A DNA stretch of 64,000 bases, from assembly GCA_023423895.1 (NCBI GenBank), contig JAFAER010000227.1, positions 1 to 64,000 of the forward strand, read 5' to 3'. Within the stretch, counting starts at the first letter, position 1. Each line of letters starts with the position of its first letter. The DNA is from Pseudomonadota bacterium (GTDB lineage Bacteria > Myxococcota_A > Polyangia > Polyangiales > Polyangiaceae). The position numbers and the translations under genes were made by a program. Of this stretch, positions 37,181 through 46,343 are shown piece after piece. The notes under the pieces are model-generated. The model had not been told where the DNA came from. It searched no databases and worked only from the letters and a program-made list of their open reading frames with translations.

Positions 37181-39385
37181 TCAGTCGAGGCAGCCGGGCA
37201 AGCCCGTCGGGAGACTGCCGATGAGATCTTCCTCGATGATCCGGCGAGCTTGTTCGTTCTGGCGGTTCCAGAGGCACTGCGTGTGCCCCTGGCGGAGGTA
37301 GCCGAAGGAGTAGTTCGTCGGATTCGCGTAGCTGTTCGTCAACCGTCCGACGTCGAAGCGGAACCCCTTCGCGCGCTCGTCGATGACCGGGGTCGCCTCG
37401 GCGGTCTTCGCTTTCGCGGCCGTGAACAGACGGTTGGCCTCGGCCTTGTTCTGACGCGCGTACGCGAGGATCGCTCTGTAGAGGAGGATCGAGTGCTCGA
37501 CGCGCATGCGCGTCACTCGGATGCCGTCACGCATCTCGTTGCACCACGGCGCGAGCGTAGGGTCGGAGCCGCGGCAGTGCGCGTCGACGTCATCCTCGAT
37601 CGGCCGGGTGTCTTTCACGACGGCCTCGAGATCCGCGAGCACGCCCGTCTCGAAGGCGACGCGGTCGGCCTCTGGACCGGTGACGAGGTCGTCGAACTTC
37701 TTCCGGAGCTCGCGGATGGTCACTCCGGCGACGAGAGCGCCCAGATCGACGGCGTTGTCCTCTCCGCTCACGTAGGCGATGAGCTTCTTGTCGCGCAGAT
37801 ACGTCCGCTCGACGGCGACGAACTTCGCGAAGTCCTCACCGAGCTTCGGCGCGCACGATCCGTAGACGGATGAGTACATCGAGAAGAATCGATCGAGCGG
37901 CGCCTCCGGCTCCCAGAGCATCTTCGCCGTGAGGTAGTCGTGCAGCCAATACCCCCACTCGTGCCCGGAGCTGAAGAGGACATGCCCGTCGAGCGCAGGT
38001 AGCCCCTGCGCCTTGATGTCTTCGTCGAGGCGGTGGATGTCCGTCCAGCGGCTCTCGATGAACTCCGGCAGGAACGCAGGCACGTCGATGTCCGTGGCGA
38101 TCCAGTACGCCGACTCCGGAAAGTAGCGGACGCGACGCTCGTTCTTGGCCAGCTCCTCGAAGATGAACTGCCGCTGGAAGTGGAAGTTCGGGTGCTGGTA
38201 CATCCCGCCTTCGCGATAGAGGTCGAACCAGAAGAGCGAGTGCACCGTCTGGCCGAGACGCGGGTCGGCGAACCGCGGCAGATGATAGAAATACGTGTCC
38301 GGAGTGCCGCGGAAGTCGACGTAGAGGTTCTCGTAGTTGCCGCAGTGGTTCTGCACGGCGACGCGGACGTCCGGCGCGATCGACGCGAGGTGCGCCACCG
38401 CGATGTCGAACCACGAGAGCAAACCCTCGGGATCGGTCGTGAGGAACTCGCCCATCGCAAGCTCCACCTCGTCCCACGGCACCTGCATGAGGCGCGTCAG
38501 GCCTTCTTCGAGCTGCTCCTTCGCCGGCTTCGCGTCCTCGCGGACGAGCACGTAGTTCTTCTGCAGCGCGGCCTTGTGATGCATCTGCACGACCGCGCCG
38601 ACCGTGACGCCGCGAGAATGCGCATACTCGACGATCTTGCGCGAGTGTTCCGCAAGCACGTCCCACGGCACAGACGCCATGAGCGGCCACTGGATGTGGT
38701 TCTGACCGGTCTTCACGAGCCAGTCGATCAGCTTCTTCGCCTCCGCGAGGTTGGCCTCGCCGGGCTCGTGGAGAGACGGCATCCACTCGATCGGGTGCAA
38801 GATGTGCGGCTGGAGCCCGCGCACCTTCGTCATCGCCGTGCGATGCGCGTCGAGCCCACGCGGGAAGAACGCCGAACCGAGCTCGGGCACGAGCTCCTGC
38901 ATCGGATGGAAGAAGCGGACGCCGAGCTCCTCGAGCAGCGCGTAGGCCGCGAACGCGAGGTCGTCGCGCGACGCCGCGTAGGCGACGACCACCTTGCGGG
39001 CGCCCTCGTCGGCGCGCACGAGCGAGAAAGACGACGAGGCGTCCGTCGCGTGGCGTGACGCCACCTTCGCCTCGGCCGAGGAGGAGATCCAGACGGCGTC
39101 GCCGGGCTGTCCCGAGGGCGCGCCGACCTGCACAGCGACCTGCGTCTTCCACATCCGGCCGAGATAGGCGCCGATGTCCGCGCGAACCTGCTCGGGTAGA
39201 GCTTCGTCGACGAACACATGGACGTCGCTCGCGGGATCCATCCCGGCGGTCACCTCCGCGGCCGCACACGGGATGCTCGGAGCGAGCGGCGCACCGGCCT
39301 CCGCCGGCGCCTTGTCCGAAGAACAAGCGCTGACCACGAGAGCGGCGACGAGCCCGGAGACGGCGAGAGCGCGGCGGAGCGGCAT
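37181..39385 (-). CDS. Secreted glycosidase-like lipoprotein
   Basis: A 734-residue exported protein. The lipobox is VVSAC (Cys near residue 21). Residues 50-170 resemble the substrate-helper domain in front of GH20/GH67 glycosidases and DUF4838 proteins, with AYALLEELGVRFFHP as the telling piece. A TIM-barrel-like stretch follows (HIQWPLMASV, VQMHHKAA, VQNHCGNYENLYVDF, SGHEWGYWLHDY), then a helical C-terminal part. The substrate is probably a polysaccharide or glycan, but no catalytic pair can be fixed by eye. ATG 39385 precedes the signal; the frame is open to 39439. Confidence 0.72.
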   Translation of the reverse strand: MPLRRALAVSGLVAALVVSACSSDKAPAEAGAPLAPSIPCAAAEVTAGMDPASDVHVFVDEALPEQVRADIGAYLGRMWKTQVAVQVGAPSGQPGDAVWISSSAEAKVASRHATDASSSFSLVRADEGARKVVVAYAASRDDLAFAAYALLEELGVRFFHPMQELVPELGSAFFPRGLDAHRTAMTKVRGLQPHILHPIEWMPSLHEPGEANLAEAKKLIDWLVKTGQNHIQWPLMASVPWDVLAEHSRKIVEYAHSRGVTVGAVVQMHHKAALQKNYVLVREDAKPAKEQLEEGLTRLMQVPWDEVELAMGEFLTTDPEGLLSWFDIAVAHLASIAPDVRVAVQNHCGNYENLYVDFRGTPDTYFYHLPRFADPRLGQTVHSLFWFDLYREGGMYQHPNFHFQRQFIFEELAKNERRVRYFPESAYWIATDIDVPAFLPEFIESRWTDIHRLDEDIKAQGLPALDGHVLFSSGHEWGYWLHDYLTAKMLWEPEAPLDRFFSMYSSVYGSCAPKLGEDFAKFVAVERTYLRDKKLIAYVSGEDNAVDLGALVAGVTIRELRKKFDDLVTGPEADRVAFETGVLADLEAVVKDTRPIEDDVDAHCRGSDPTLAPWCNEMRDGIRVTRMRVEHSILLYRAILAYARQNKAEANRLFTAAKAKTAEATPVIDERAKGFRFDVGRLTNSYANPTNYSFGYLRQGHTQCLWNRQNEQARRIIEEDLIGSLPTGLPGCLD

Positions 39386-39490
39386 GGGGGGCGGTGTTAT
39401 GGCGAGCGGAGGCGGGCTCGGCAAGGCCGGCCCCGCCAATCTCTTTCATCGTACCGCCAGAAGCTCCGCGCGAGCTTCGAGCTGGAGACT

Positions 39491-40645
39491 TCAGGGAGAA
39501 GCGACGAGCGACGACGTTCCGCCGAACACGACGGCGTCCAAGAGCAGCTCGTCCTCCACCAGCGCCAGCGCAGGGTGCTCGCGCGGGATACGGATGGTCC
39601 CGCCCGCGTCCGCGAACCCGCAGGCGACCGCGCCTTCGATCGATCCTTCGCGCCAGAGCTGCTCCGCAGGCGTGCCCGACGGAGGCGCAAACGTCACCCG
39701 CCGTCCGGTCCGGAGGCGCGCGAGCGTTTCGAGCCCGCGCAGCTCGGCGATCGGGTCCGTGATCACGTGGCTGTCGATGCCGGTGCAGAGCCGCGCGCCG
39801 GACGCCCGGAGCGAGACGAGGTCCGGCAGACCGTCTCCCAGGTCGGCCTCCGTCGTCGTGCACACGCATGCGAACGCTCTTGCCTGCCCGAGCAGCGCGG
39901 CCTCGTGCGGGAGCAGATGCGTCGCGTGAACGGCGACGAAGCGGGGCGAAAGCACGCCGAGGTCGGCGAGGAGCTCGACGGGACGTTTGCCCGTCTCGGC
40001 GACACACTCCTCGATCTCGCGAGGCTGCTCGGCGACGTGCATGTGGAACGGGAGCGAGGCCGCATCGGCATGACGAGCGAGCTCGCGGATCCACTCGGAC
40101 GGCACGGCCCGAACGGAGTGGGGAGCAATGCCGATGACGACGTCCGGATCACCGGCGTACTTCGCGCGAAGCGTGTCGACGTCTCGAAGAACCGCGTCGA
40201 CGTCGGGATCGCAGAAGCGCCTCTGTCCCGACTCCGCCGCGCGTCCCGGTCCGGCGCGGTGATAGGCGACGCGGAGCAGCGCGATCCTGAGGCCCTCGGC
40301 TCTGGCCGCGCGGACCACGGCATCGCTCATCACCGTGCGATCGTCGTACGGCGTCCCATCAGGCTGGTGCTGGATGTAGTGGAACTCGCCGACGGTGCGG
40401 ACGCCCGCTTGCCGGAGCTCGCGGAAGGCCACGCGACTGATCCGCTCGATCGACTCCGGATCGAGCGCGAGCGCCGCGCGATACATGGCACCGCGCCACG
40501 ACCAGAAGTCCTCGCGCGCGTCCGGCGTGCTCGAAGAAGCGTTGCGCTGTGCGGCGCCTCGCATTCCGCGCTGGAAGGCGTGCGAGTGCGCGGTCGCGAG
40601 CGCGGGGAGCTCGATGAACTTGCGGTCCTGGGTGAGGGTCAGCAT
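39491..40645 (-). CDS. hutF: Formimidoylglutamate deiminase HutF
   Basis: Amidohydrolase that converts N-formimino-L-glutamate to N-formyl-L-glutamate and ammonia in the five-step histidine pathway. Metal and catalytic motifs are HSHAFQRGM near residue 20, FHMHVAEQP, FVAVHATHL, TTTEADLGDG and GIDSH. At 384 residues it lacks about 50-60 N-terminal residues of the small beta-sandwich seen in the better-known enzymes; the HSHAFQR motif starts only 20 residues in. The missing part may be tolerated or supplied in a compact form. No other hut genes are near. ATG 40645 is 6 bases after the preceding lipoprotein stop. Confidence 0.9.
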   Translation of the reverse strand: MLTLTQDRKFIELPALATAHSHAFQRGMRGAAQRNASSSTPDAREDFWSWRGAMYRAALALDPESIERISRVAFRELRQAGVRTVGEFHYIQHQPDGTPYDDRTVMSDAVVRAARAEGLRIALLRVAYHRAGPGRAAESGQRRFCDPDVDAVLRDVDTLRAKYAGDPDVVIGIAPHSVRAVPSEWIRELARHADAASLPFHMHVAEQPREIEECVAETGKRPVELLADLGVLSPRFVAVHATHLLPHEAALLGQARAFACVCTTTEADLGDGLPDLVSLRASGARLCTGIDSHVITDPIAELRGLETLARLRTGRRVTFAPPSGTPAEQLWREGSIEGAVACGFADAGGTIRIPREHPALALVEDELLLDAVVFGGTSSLVASP

Positions 40646-40651
40646 CGCTCG

Positions 40652-41203
40652 CTACTGCCGCATGGTCTCGGCGTTGGCCTTCGTCACGAAGAAGTGACGC
40701 GGCCAGTGTCTGTAGAACGACCCGTGCAGGATCGGGGCTCCGTCATTCGGGTCGACGTCCTCGCCGAAGGTTCCGGCCACGCGGACGAGCGAACCGGCGC
40801 CCACGGACCTCTCGCCGAGGTCGTCGTCCGGGCGCAGCGCAGTCAGCGCATGGACGACGCCGAAGTCGCGATCGCTCACGGTAACGCGGCACGTGTCCTC
40901 GTCGTTCGCGTTGGAGCAGAGGTTGCGCGGCTCGAGACGGCGGACGCTCAGCGTCAAGTAGGCGGCGCCGCCGGGACCGGGGGTGCGGCCGGTCACGACG
41001 CCGAACAGGACCGTCGTCGACTTGCGCCATGTCTCGGGCTCGCGCTGATACATGACGGGGTCGTACTCGCGAGATCCCTTCGTCGCGTTCTCTTCCGCGT
41101 CCGTCGGGACATACTTGGGCGCGTAGCCGTAGGGCCCAGCGCCGCGGCATCCGCCGAGCCCGAGCACGAGAACGATGGGGATCGCACGCGCGAGCGTAGA
41201 CAT
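40652..41203 (-). CDS. Lipoprotein, unknown function
   Basis: A 183-residue exported protein with lipobox LGGC (Cys near residue 19) and a mature part of mostly beta strands, including YLTLSVRRLEPRNLC, CRVTVSDRDFGVVHAL and VRVAGTFGEDVD, the last part recalling OB-fold-like carriers. No family is recognised. It is 6 bases upstream of hutF, so the two are probably co-transcribed, though a link in function is not apparent. Confidence 0.78.
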   Translation of the reverse strand: MSTLARAIPIVLVLGLGGCRGAGPYGYAPKYVPTDAEENATKGSREYDPVMYQREPETWRKSTTVLFGVVTGRTPGPGGAAYLTLSVRRLEPRNLCSNANDEDTCRVTVSDRDFGVVHALTALRPDDDLGERSVGAGSLVRVAGTFGEDVDPNDGAPILHGSFYRHWPRHFFVTKANAETMRQ

Positions 41204-41282
41204 GCGCGGGTTCTACGCCGCACGTAACGCAGAATCAATCGTTCGCTCCGGCCGTGCCTGGACGCGATGCTAGGGTCTGAAG

Positions 41283-41756
41283 ATGCGCGTCGTCGTCGCC
41301 TCCGACCATGCCGGGCTGCCGCTCAAGGGCCCCATCATCGAGTGGCTCACGGCGCACGGACACGACGTGACCGACATGGGCACGAACAGCCCCGAGCCCG
41401 TCGACTACCCGGACGTGATCGCGCCGGCAGCGCGTGCGGTCGCGTCGGGCGATTGCGAGCTAGGGATCGTCCTCGGAGGAAGCGGGACAGGCGAGCAGAT
41501 CGTGGCAAACAAGATCGCCGGCATCCGCTGCGTGGAAGCGGCCGATCCCGTCACGGCGCGCCTCGGACGCGAGCACAACGATGCCAATGTCCTCGCGATG
41601 GGCGCCCGCATCATCGGTGTTGCGGTCGCGCTCGGCTGCGTGGAAGCATTCATGACGGGCGCATTCCAGGGGGGACGACACGCACGACGCGTCGAGAAGA
41701 TCCGGCAGCTCGAAGACGAGCACGACCGGATGGCGGACGCAGACCGACGCGGCTGA
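41283..41756 (+). CDS. rpiB: Ribose-5-phosphate isomerase B
   Basis: Interconverts ribose-5-phosphate and ribulose-5-phosphate in the pentose phosphate pathway. The 157-residue protein has VASDHAGLPLKGPI at the start, DMGTNSPEPVDYPD, GIVLGGSGTGEQIVANKI (phosphate-binding loop) and AGIRCVEA with the catalytic Cys, followed by REHNDANVLAMGARI. The C-terminal 20 residues are basic and acidic and longer than typical. It starts at ATG 41283, divergent from the lipoprotein gene at 41203. Confidence 0.97.
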   Translation: MRVVVASDHAGLPLKGPIIEWLTAHGHDVTDMGTNSPEPVDYPDVIAPAARAVASGDCELGIVLGGSGTGEQIVANKIAGIRCVEAADPVTARLGREHNDANVLAMGARIIGVAVALGCVEAFMTGAFQGGRHARRVEKIRQLEDEHDRMADADRRG

Positions 41757-41878
41757 CGCACCTGACGCAGGGCGGATCGGCCGCAGCGCCCGTGGCACGA
41801 CGCGTGCTCCGGCTCGCCGCATGCCGATGTGGTGGAAGCCCCGGCCCGCGCGGCGGATCTCGAGCTCGAAGGTTCGTC

Positions 41879-42286
41879 ATGGCGCATGACACCGCGCTCC
41901 TCGGAACGATGGCGGTCGGCCTGGGGCTCGCGTTCGTGCTCGGCTTCACGAGCGTCCTCCTCGTCACCACCCGTGAGCCCTTCCAGACGCGTGCGCTGCT
42001 CGAGACCGCGCGCGCAGACAATCCAGACATTCAGACGATCGTCCGCACGCACACGGACGACGAACGCAGCGAGCTCGAGCGCCGCGGCGTCGACATGGTC
42101 GTCGTAGGGGAGAACGAGCTCGCCCTCGCGCTCGCGCGATACGGCCTCGTGCGCATGGGCTGGAACGAACCCGACGCGGACGCGACGATCGACGAGACGG
42201 ACGACGCCACCGCCTGGAGAGCGCGGTGCCCCAGCCGCCGATGCGCCTGGCGCCCGAGTGATCGTCACTCGGCCGCGTGCTCGTGA
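41879..42286 (+). pseudogene. Internally deleted YbaL/KefB-type cation antiporter gene
   Basis: A 135-residue frame that joins two ends of one protein. Residues 1-25 (AHDTALLGTMAVGLGLAFVL) match the first membrane helix of YbaL-type K+/H+ antiporters. From about residue 26 (LLVTTREPFQTRALLETA, NPDIQTIVRTHTDDE, GENELALALARYGL) it matches the end of the C-terminal TrkA-N regulatory domain. The 10 or so other helices and most of the nucleotide-binding domain are missing. The join is in frame. The last 30 residues are unlike the family and run 22 bases into the convergent UVDE gene. Confidence 0.8.
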
Positions 42287-43251
42287 CCGTCGAGCGCCGC
42301 CTCGATCGCGGCCGAGCGGCGCGACCAGTCACGCGGGGCCCGCTGCAGGTCGGGGACGAGCGTGAGCATCCGAGCGTATGAGCGGCCGCCGAGCTCACCG
42401 AGTGCCCGCGCGATGGCGAGGTCTTTCCGCTTCGCCTCGACGATGACCGTGACGTCACGGCCCTTCGCCGCGGCGTCGACCTCTTCGAGGAATTCGAGGA
42501 GACCTTTTCCGGTGATGTGAGCCGCATGCGCTCCTCGCGGTTTGCCTGCCGATTGCTCGCTGTAGTGCAGCTCCGGGATCCGATCGGCAGGCCACGTCGC
42601 CAGCGCACCACCGAGCTCCGTCTCGTAGCGGACGCTCCGGTGATTCGCCTGCCAGTGCAGCTTGTCGAAGACGATCGGAACCCGCCCGTCCGTGGCATCG
42701 AGCAGCTCCGGCACCGTCCAGCAGTGCTCGTCGTTCTCGAAGACGAGCAGCCGACGCGCGGCGGCCGAGACGCGACGCAGGTTCGACATCAACCGTGCCG
42801 CGGCCCCCGCACGGTCGTCGTAGACACCTCCGCCGTGAATCGTGATCGACCCCGTGGCGCCGATGCGGTGCATGACCCAGCCGCAGTCGCGGAGCACGCC
42901 GAGCGCGTTGTCGAGCATGTGCGCGTGGGGAGTCGAGAGGACGGCGAACTGCCCGGGATGGTTCGAGACGTGGACCCCCGTCCGCGCGATCGTCGCGCGC
43001 AGGTCGCCCGGCGGCGGAACGATCCGGCGAAGCCCGACGTCACAATCGAGCAGCGGAAAGATGTCGCTCGACAACCGATACGCCATCAAGCCGTGCTCGA
43101 AGGCATGCTCGATCGACCGCTTCGCGTAGTCGGCGTTGTACGCGTAGATCGGAGGCAGATCGACGAGGCCGCGCTTCCATCGCCCGAGCTGAGCTGCACG
43201 CATCTTGGGGTCGCGCATCCCGAGGGTGAGGCAGGCATGGCCGAGGCGCAC
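42265..43251 (-). CDS. UV DNA damage endonuclease (UVDE/UvsE family)
   Basis: A 328-residue TIM-barrel enzyme that nicks DNA 5' to UV photoproducts, starting alternative excision repair. Family motifs are MRLGHACLT at the start, YRLSSDIFPL, HVSNHPGQFAVLS, ITIHGGGVYDD, LVFENDEH, PIVFDKLHWQ, LHYSEQSAGK and VIVEAKRKDLA, which carry the three-metal ligands. It is close to the usual bacterial length. The stop overlaps the end of the antiporter relic by 22 bases. With uvrB 10 kb away, the window has parts of two UV repair routes. Confidence 0.95.
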   Translation of the reverse strand: MRLGHACLTLGMRDPKMRAAQLGRWKRGLVDLPPIYAYNADYAKRSIEHAFEHGLMAYRLSSDIFPLLDCDVGLRRIVPPPGDLRATIARTGVHVSNHPGQFAVLSTPHAHMLDNALGVLRDCGWVMHRIGATGSITIHGGGVYDDRAGAAARLMSNLRRVSAAARRLLVFENDEHCWTVPELLDATDGRVPIVFDKLHWQANHRSVRYETELGGALATWPADRIPELHYSEQSAGKPRGAHAAHITGKGLLEFLEEVDAAAKGRDVTVIVEAKRKDLAIARALGELGGRSYARMLTLVPDLQRAPRDWSRRSAAIEAALDGHEHAAE

Positions 43252-43303
43252 GAGTGGAACCTAGTTCGCCGCACGCGGCATCGCCATTGCTCGCTCCGGT
43301 CGC

Positions 43304-44371
43304 ATGGGCATCGATCCGAACGAACGAGCGCGAGCACGAGCGATGCTTGCTGCGATCGCGGCGACTCCCGCGCCGGTCGCCGTCGTCTACCACGCCGATG
43401 CCGATGGGATCTCTGCAGCAGCGCTCGCCTCTGCAGCCGTGGAGCGCCTCGGCGCCGTGGTGCTCGTGCTCACCCCGCCGAAGGGCAAGAACGTCTACGA
43501 CGAGGACTTCCGGCGTGAGCTCGATCGGTGCGCTCCCGCGCTCGTGCTCGTGCTCGACACCGGGAGTCGTCCGGGGACGCGTTGGCGGAGCGCGCCGACG
43601 GTCATCGTCGACCACCACGTCGCCGCATCCGCGCCGGACGTGGAAGCCTTCGTCCACGACGAAGACGCGGTATCGACGTCGCTCCTCACGTACGAGTTGC
43701 TGCGGCCCATCGTGGACGTGGAGGATCGCTCGTGGCTCGCCGCCGTGGGCGCGTTCGGCGATCGGGGTGACGACGCGCGCGACCTGCCCGTCGTCATGTC
43801 GGCCATCGCTCGCCACGGCATCTCGAGTCTTCGCGACGTCGTGGCGCTCGTGAACGCGTCCGGCCGCGCCGGGACTCCGGCGCCGGATGTCGCCCTCGCG
43901 GCGCTGCGCGAAGCCGAGAGCCCACGGGAGATCGCCAGAGGCGAGAGCCCGAACGCCAGGCGCCTCGTCGAGATGCGGAGCGAGGTCGCCGAGGCCTCGA
44001 AACGTGCACGGCGCGTTGCTCCGCGCGTGCGCGGGAGGTGGGCCATCATCGAGCTGGACGAGCCCTGCCGCGTCCACGGAGTGATCGCCTCCGCCTGGGC
44101 ACGACGTCTCGCGCCGCGCATCGTGCTCGTCGCGAACAAGGGGTACATGAAGGACCGCGTTCACCTCTCCGTGCGTTCGCACGAGGAGATCGATCTCCGC
44201 GCCGCAATGCGCGCGCTGCTGCCGGACGAGGGTGGCGACTACGCGGCCGGGCATTCGCGCGCGACCGGCGCGATCATCGACGTTCCCACCTACGAGCGCA
44301 TGCTCGCGGCGATCGACGAGGAGAGTGCGCGAGCCGCTACGGCTCGTGCGAGCGCGCCTGCACCGCCGTGA
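43304..44371 (+). CDS. DHH-family phosphoesterase
   Basis: A 355-residue protein of the RecJ/NrnA-like superfamily. DHH motifs I-IV are visible: VYHADADGISAAAL (I), LVLDTGSRPG (II), VIVDHHVA (III) and AVGAFGDRGDD (IV). A DHHA1-like C-terminal part includes VRSHEEIDLRAAM and GGDYAAGHSRATGAI, the GGGH-like phosphate site. Members hydrolyse nanoRNA, cyclic dinucleotides or polyphosphates; which one cannot be told. ATG 43304 is 52 bases from the divergent UVDE start. Confidence 0.88.
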   Translation: MGIDPNERARARAMLAAIAATPAPVAVVYHADADGISAAALASAAVERLGAVVLVLTPPKGKNVYDEDFRRELDRCAPALVLVLDTGSRPGTRWRSAPTVIVDHHVAASAPDVEAFVHDEDAVSTSLLTYELLRPIVDVEDRSWLAAVGAFGDRGDDARDLPVVMSAIARHGISSLRDVVALVNASGRAGTPAPDVALAALREAESPREIARGESPNARRLVEMRSEVAEASKRARRVAPRVRGRWAIIELDEPCRVHGVIASAWARRLAPRIVLVANKGYMKDRVHLSVRSHEEIDLRAAMRALLPDEGGDYAAGHSRATGAIIDVPTYERMLAAIDEESARAATARASAPAPP

Positions 44372-44384
44372 GCGCGCTCTTTCG

Positions 44385-46343
44385 TCAGGCAACCTCGCCG
44401 CGCGGACGCGTCAGCGCGCGCACGACGATCTCCGCAGCCACGAGGCCGAGCAGCCCGAGCGCGAGCATCCACGAGACGTCGACCACGGAGACGCCGCCAC
44501 CGAGCGACGACGACGTCGCGGCAGGAACGACGGACCGCGGTCTCAGATCGACCTCGCGTTGCACAGGCGCCGAGACACGGAGCTCCTTCGCGCCGTCCAC
44601 CGTGAGCCGGTACGGGCCGATGAGCGCCGGCACGACGCGGAGCGCTCCGTCCCCGCGTGCCGTCGCGACGCGGCCACCGGGCCCTTGCGCCTCGACCTCG
44701 CGCGCGCCCGCGAACGACCACGGCACGCCGACGTCACCTCGGAGCGGCGCGGAGTGCTCCTTCGCATCGACGACGATCGCGTCGAGCAGAGAGAGGAACC
44801 CAGGCCGGAGCGGAAAGTCCGACGCTTCGACCGAGAACGAGAGCGTCGTCAGCCACACCTCGCCGCGGCCGCGCGTCCGACGAAGGACGAGCGGAGCGCC
44901 GTCGGACCATTTCAGCAGCGGCTCGAACGCCGCGACGTCCTCCGGAGCGATCGTTGCTCTTCCCTTCGCGCCGAGCTCGCCGAGGCTCTGCGCGGCGTCG
45001 CCGAGCACCGGGGCGCCACTCGCAGGGTCGGCCCCTTGTACCGCCGTCGGGCCGAACGTCACGGCACGGGACAAGAACGGCTCGAACGTCGCACCGAGCG
45101 GCGCCGACGACGCCCTTCGGCCGAGCGCGAGCACGAGCACGCCGCCGCGATCGACGAAGGCCGAGAGCGCGTGTCGCTGCTCCGGCGTGAACCCGGGGGG
45201 GTCGTCGATGAGCATCGCCGCGAACGCCGCGGTGTCTTCACGTCGATCGGGCGCTTGCGGAAGCGGTCGCACGGCCATCTCCACGTGGAGCGCTGCAAGC
45301 GCTTGCTCCACGACGGGTGCACCTCCGGTCGAGACCGCCTCGTCGGTCTGATCCCCGACGACCGCGAGCGCGGCCGGCCCCGACTCGACGACGACGAGCG
45401 CGCGGTCGTCCGCGGCGATGGCGTCGGCGCCCGAGAGCACGGCGTGAAGCTCGCGCGTGTCGTCGCCGGCGAGCGGGATGGTCGCTTCGCCGAGCGCGCT
45501 CTGCGGAAGCGGCGAGGAAGCGATGACCTTCTCACCGTCCTTGATCTGGACCTCTCGTCCGGCTGCCGCGGCGGCCGTCGAGCAGGCAAAGCGGATGCGC
45601 GCACGACCGCCGGCCCGATCGGCGGAGATGATCCCGCAGTCGACCGCACTGGTGTCGCTCGAGAGCTCCGGCATCGCCGCCCAGACGGGAACCGATCCGC
45701 TGCCGCCCTCACCCAGTGGCGGCCCATCCGACTTGCCGTCCGCGAGATCGGACAGGAGGATCACGCGCCGATCGATCTGGGGCAGCTCTCCGACGAGCGT
45801 GCGGGCGATCGCGAGCGCGCCGTCGAGATCGGTCGCTCGGTCGCTTTCGCCGACGGCCTCGAGTGCCGTCCGTGCCGCGCTCACGTCGGTCGTCGCAGCG
45901 AGACCGACGCGTGCAGGTGCGCCCGCGAGCACGATCGCGGCCGCGTCCCCCTCTTGCAAGGAAGCGAGGATCTCCTCGGCTCCCTTCTTGGCGCGCTCGA
46001 AGCGGGACTTGCCGTCCTTGTCCTTCGCCCGCATGCTCATCGAGTCGTCGATGACGATCGCCACGGCGACCGACGCGCCGCCGCGCGAGAGCGCGAGCCG
46101 AGAGCAGCGGACGAGCGGCGACGCGCCGAGCAGCGCCAGCGCCACGATCGAAGCTGCGCGGATCGCGAAGAGCGAGCGATCCTCGAGCCGCGAGCGGCGA
46201 CGTGCCTTCGGTGGCGTCGGCGGCACGAGGCGGGCGGGGGCGAAGGGGACCTCGTCCGCGCGCTGGCGCCTGAGGCGATGCGCGAGGTACGGCGCGGCGA
46301 CGAGGACGGCCATGCCGAGCGCGAGGATCGTGAGGAAGCTCAC
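44385..46343 (-). CDS. BatA-type membrane protein with VWA domain
   Basis: A 652-residue protein. An N-terminal BatA-like segment (VSFLTILALGMAVLVAAPYL then PFAPARLVPP) and a second membrane helix precede a VWA domain with MIDAS motif DDSMS and a late TDLDGALA. A periplasmic region with DUF4159/CARDB-like strands follows, and a membrane helix ends the protein. In other bacteria BatA works with MoxR and DUF58 proteins in envelope stress resistance. It starts with GTG 46343 and overlaps the DUF58 stop by 4 bases. Confidence 0.85.
   Translation of the reverse strand: MSFLTILALGMAVLVAAPYLAHRLRRQRADEVPFAPARLVPPTPPKARRRSRLEDRSLFAIRAASIVALALLGASPLVRCSRLALSRGGASVAVAIVIDDSMSMRAKDKDGKSRFERAKKGAEEILASLQEGDAAAIVLAGAPARVGLAATTDVSAARTALEAVGESDRATDLDGALAIARTLVGELPQIDRRVILLSDLADGKSDGPPLGEGGSGSVPVWAAMPELSSDTSAVDCGIISADRAGGRARIRFACSTAAAAAGREVQIKDGEKVIASSPLPQSALGEATIPLAGDDTRELHAVLSGADAIAADDRALVVVESGPAALAVVGDQTDEAVSTGGAPVVEQALAALHVEMAVRPLPQAPDRREDTAAFAAMLIDDPPGFTPEQRHALSAFVDRGGVLVLALGRRASSAPLGATFEPFLSRAVTFGPTAVQGADPASGAPVLGDAAQSLGELGAKGRATIAPEDVAAFEPLLKWSDGAPLVLRRTRGRGEVWLTTLSFSVEASDFPLRPGFLSLLDAIVVDAKEHSAPLRGDVGVPWSFAGAREVEAQGPGGRVATARGDGALRVVPALIGPYRLTVDGAKELRVSAPVQREVDLRPRSVVPAATSSSLGGGVSVVDVSWMLALGLLGLVAAEIVVRALTRPRGEVA

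Noticed and set aside
41793..41808. Sigma54-like promoter (TGGCACG then GTGCT) ahead of the antiporter relic
   Set aside because: One mismatch in the GC box, and such matches arise often by chance in this base composition; the downstream gene is a relic.
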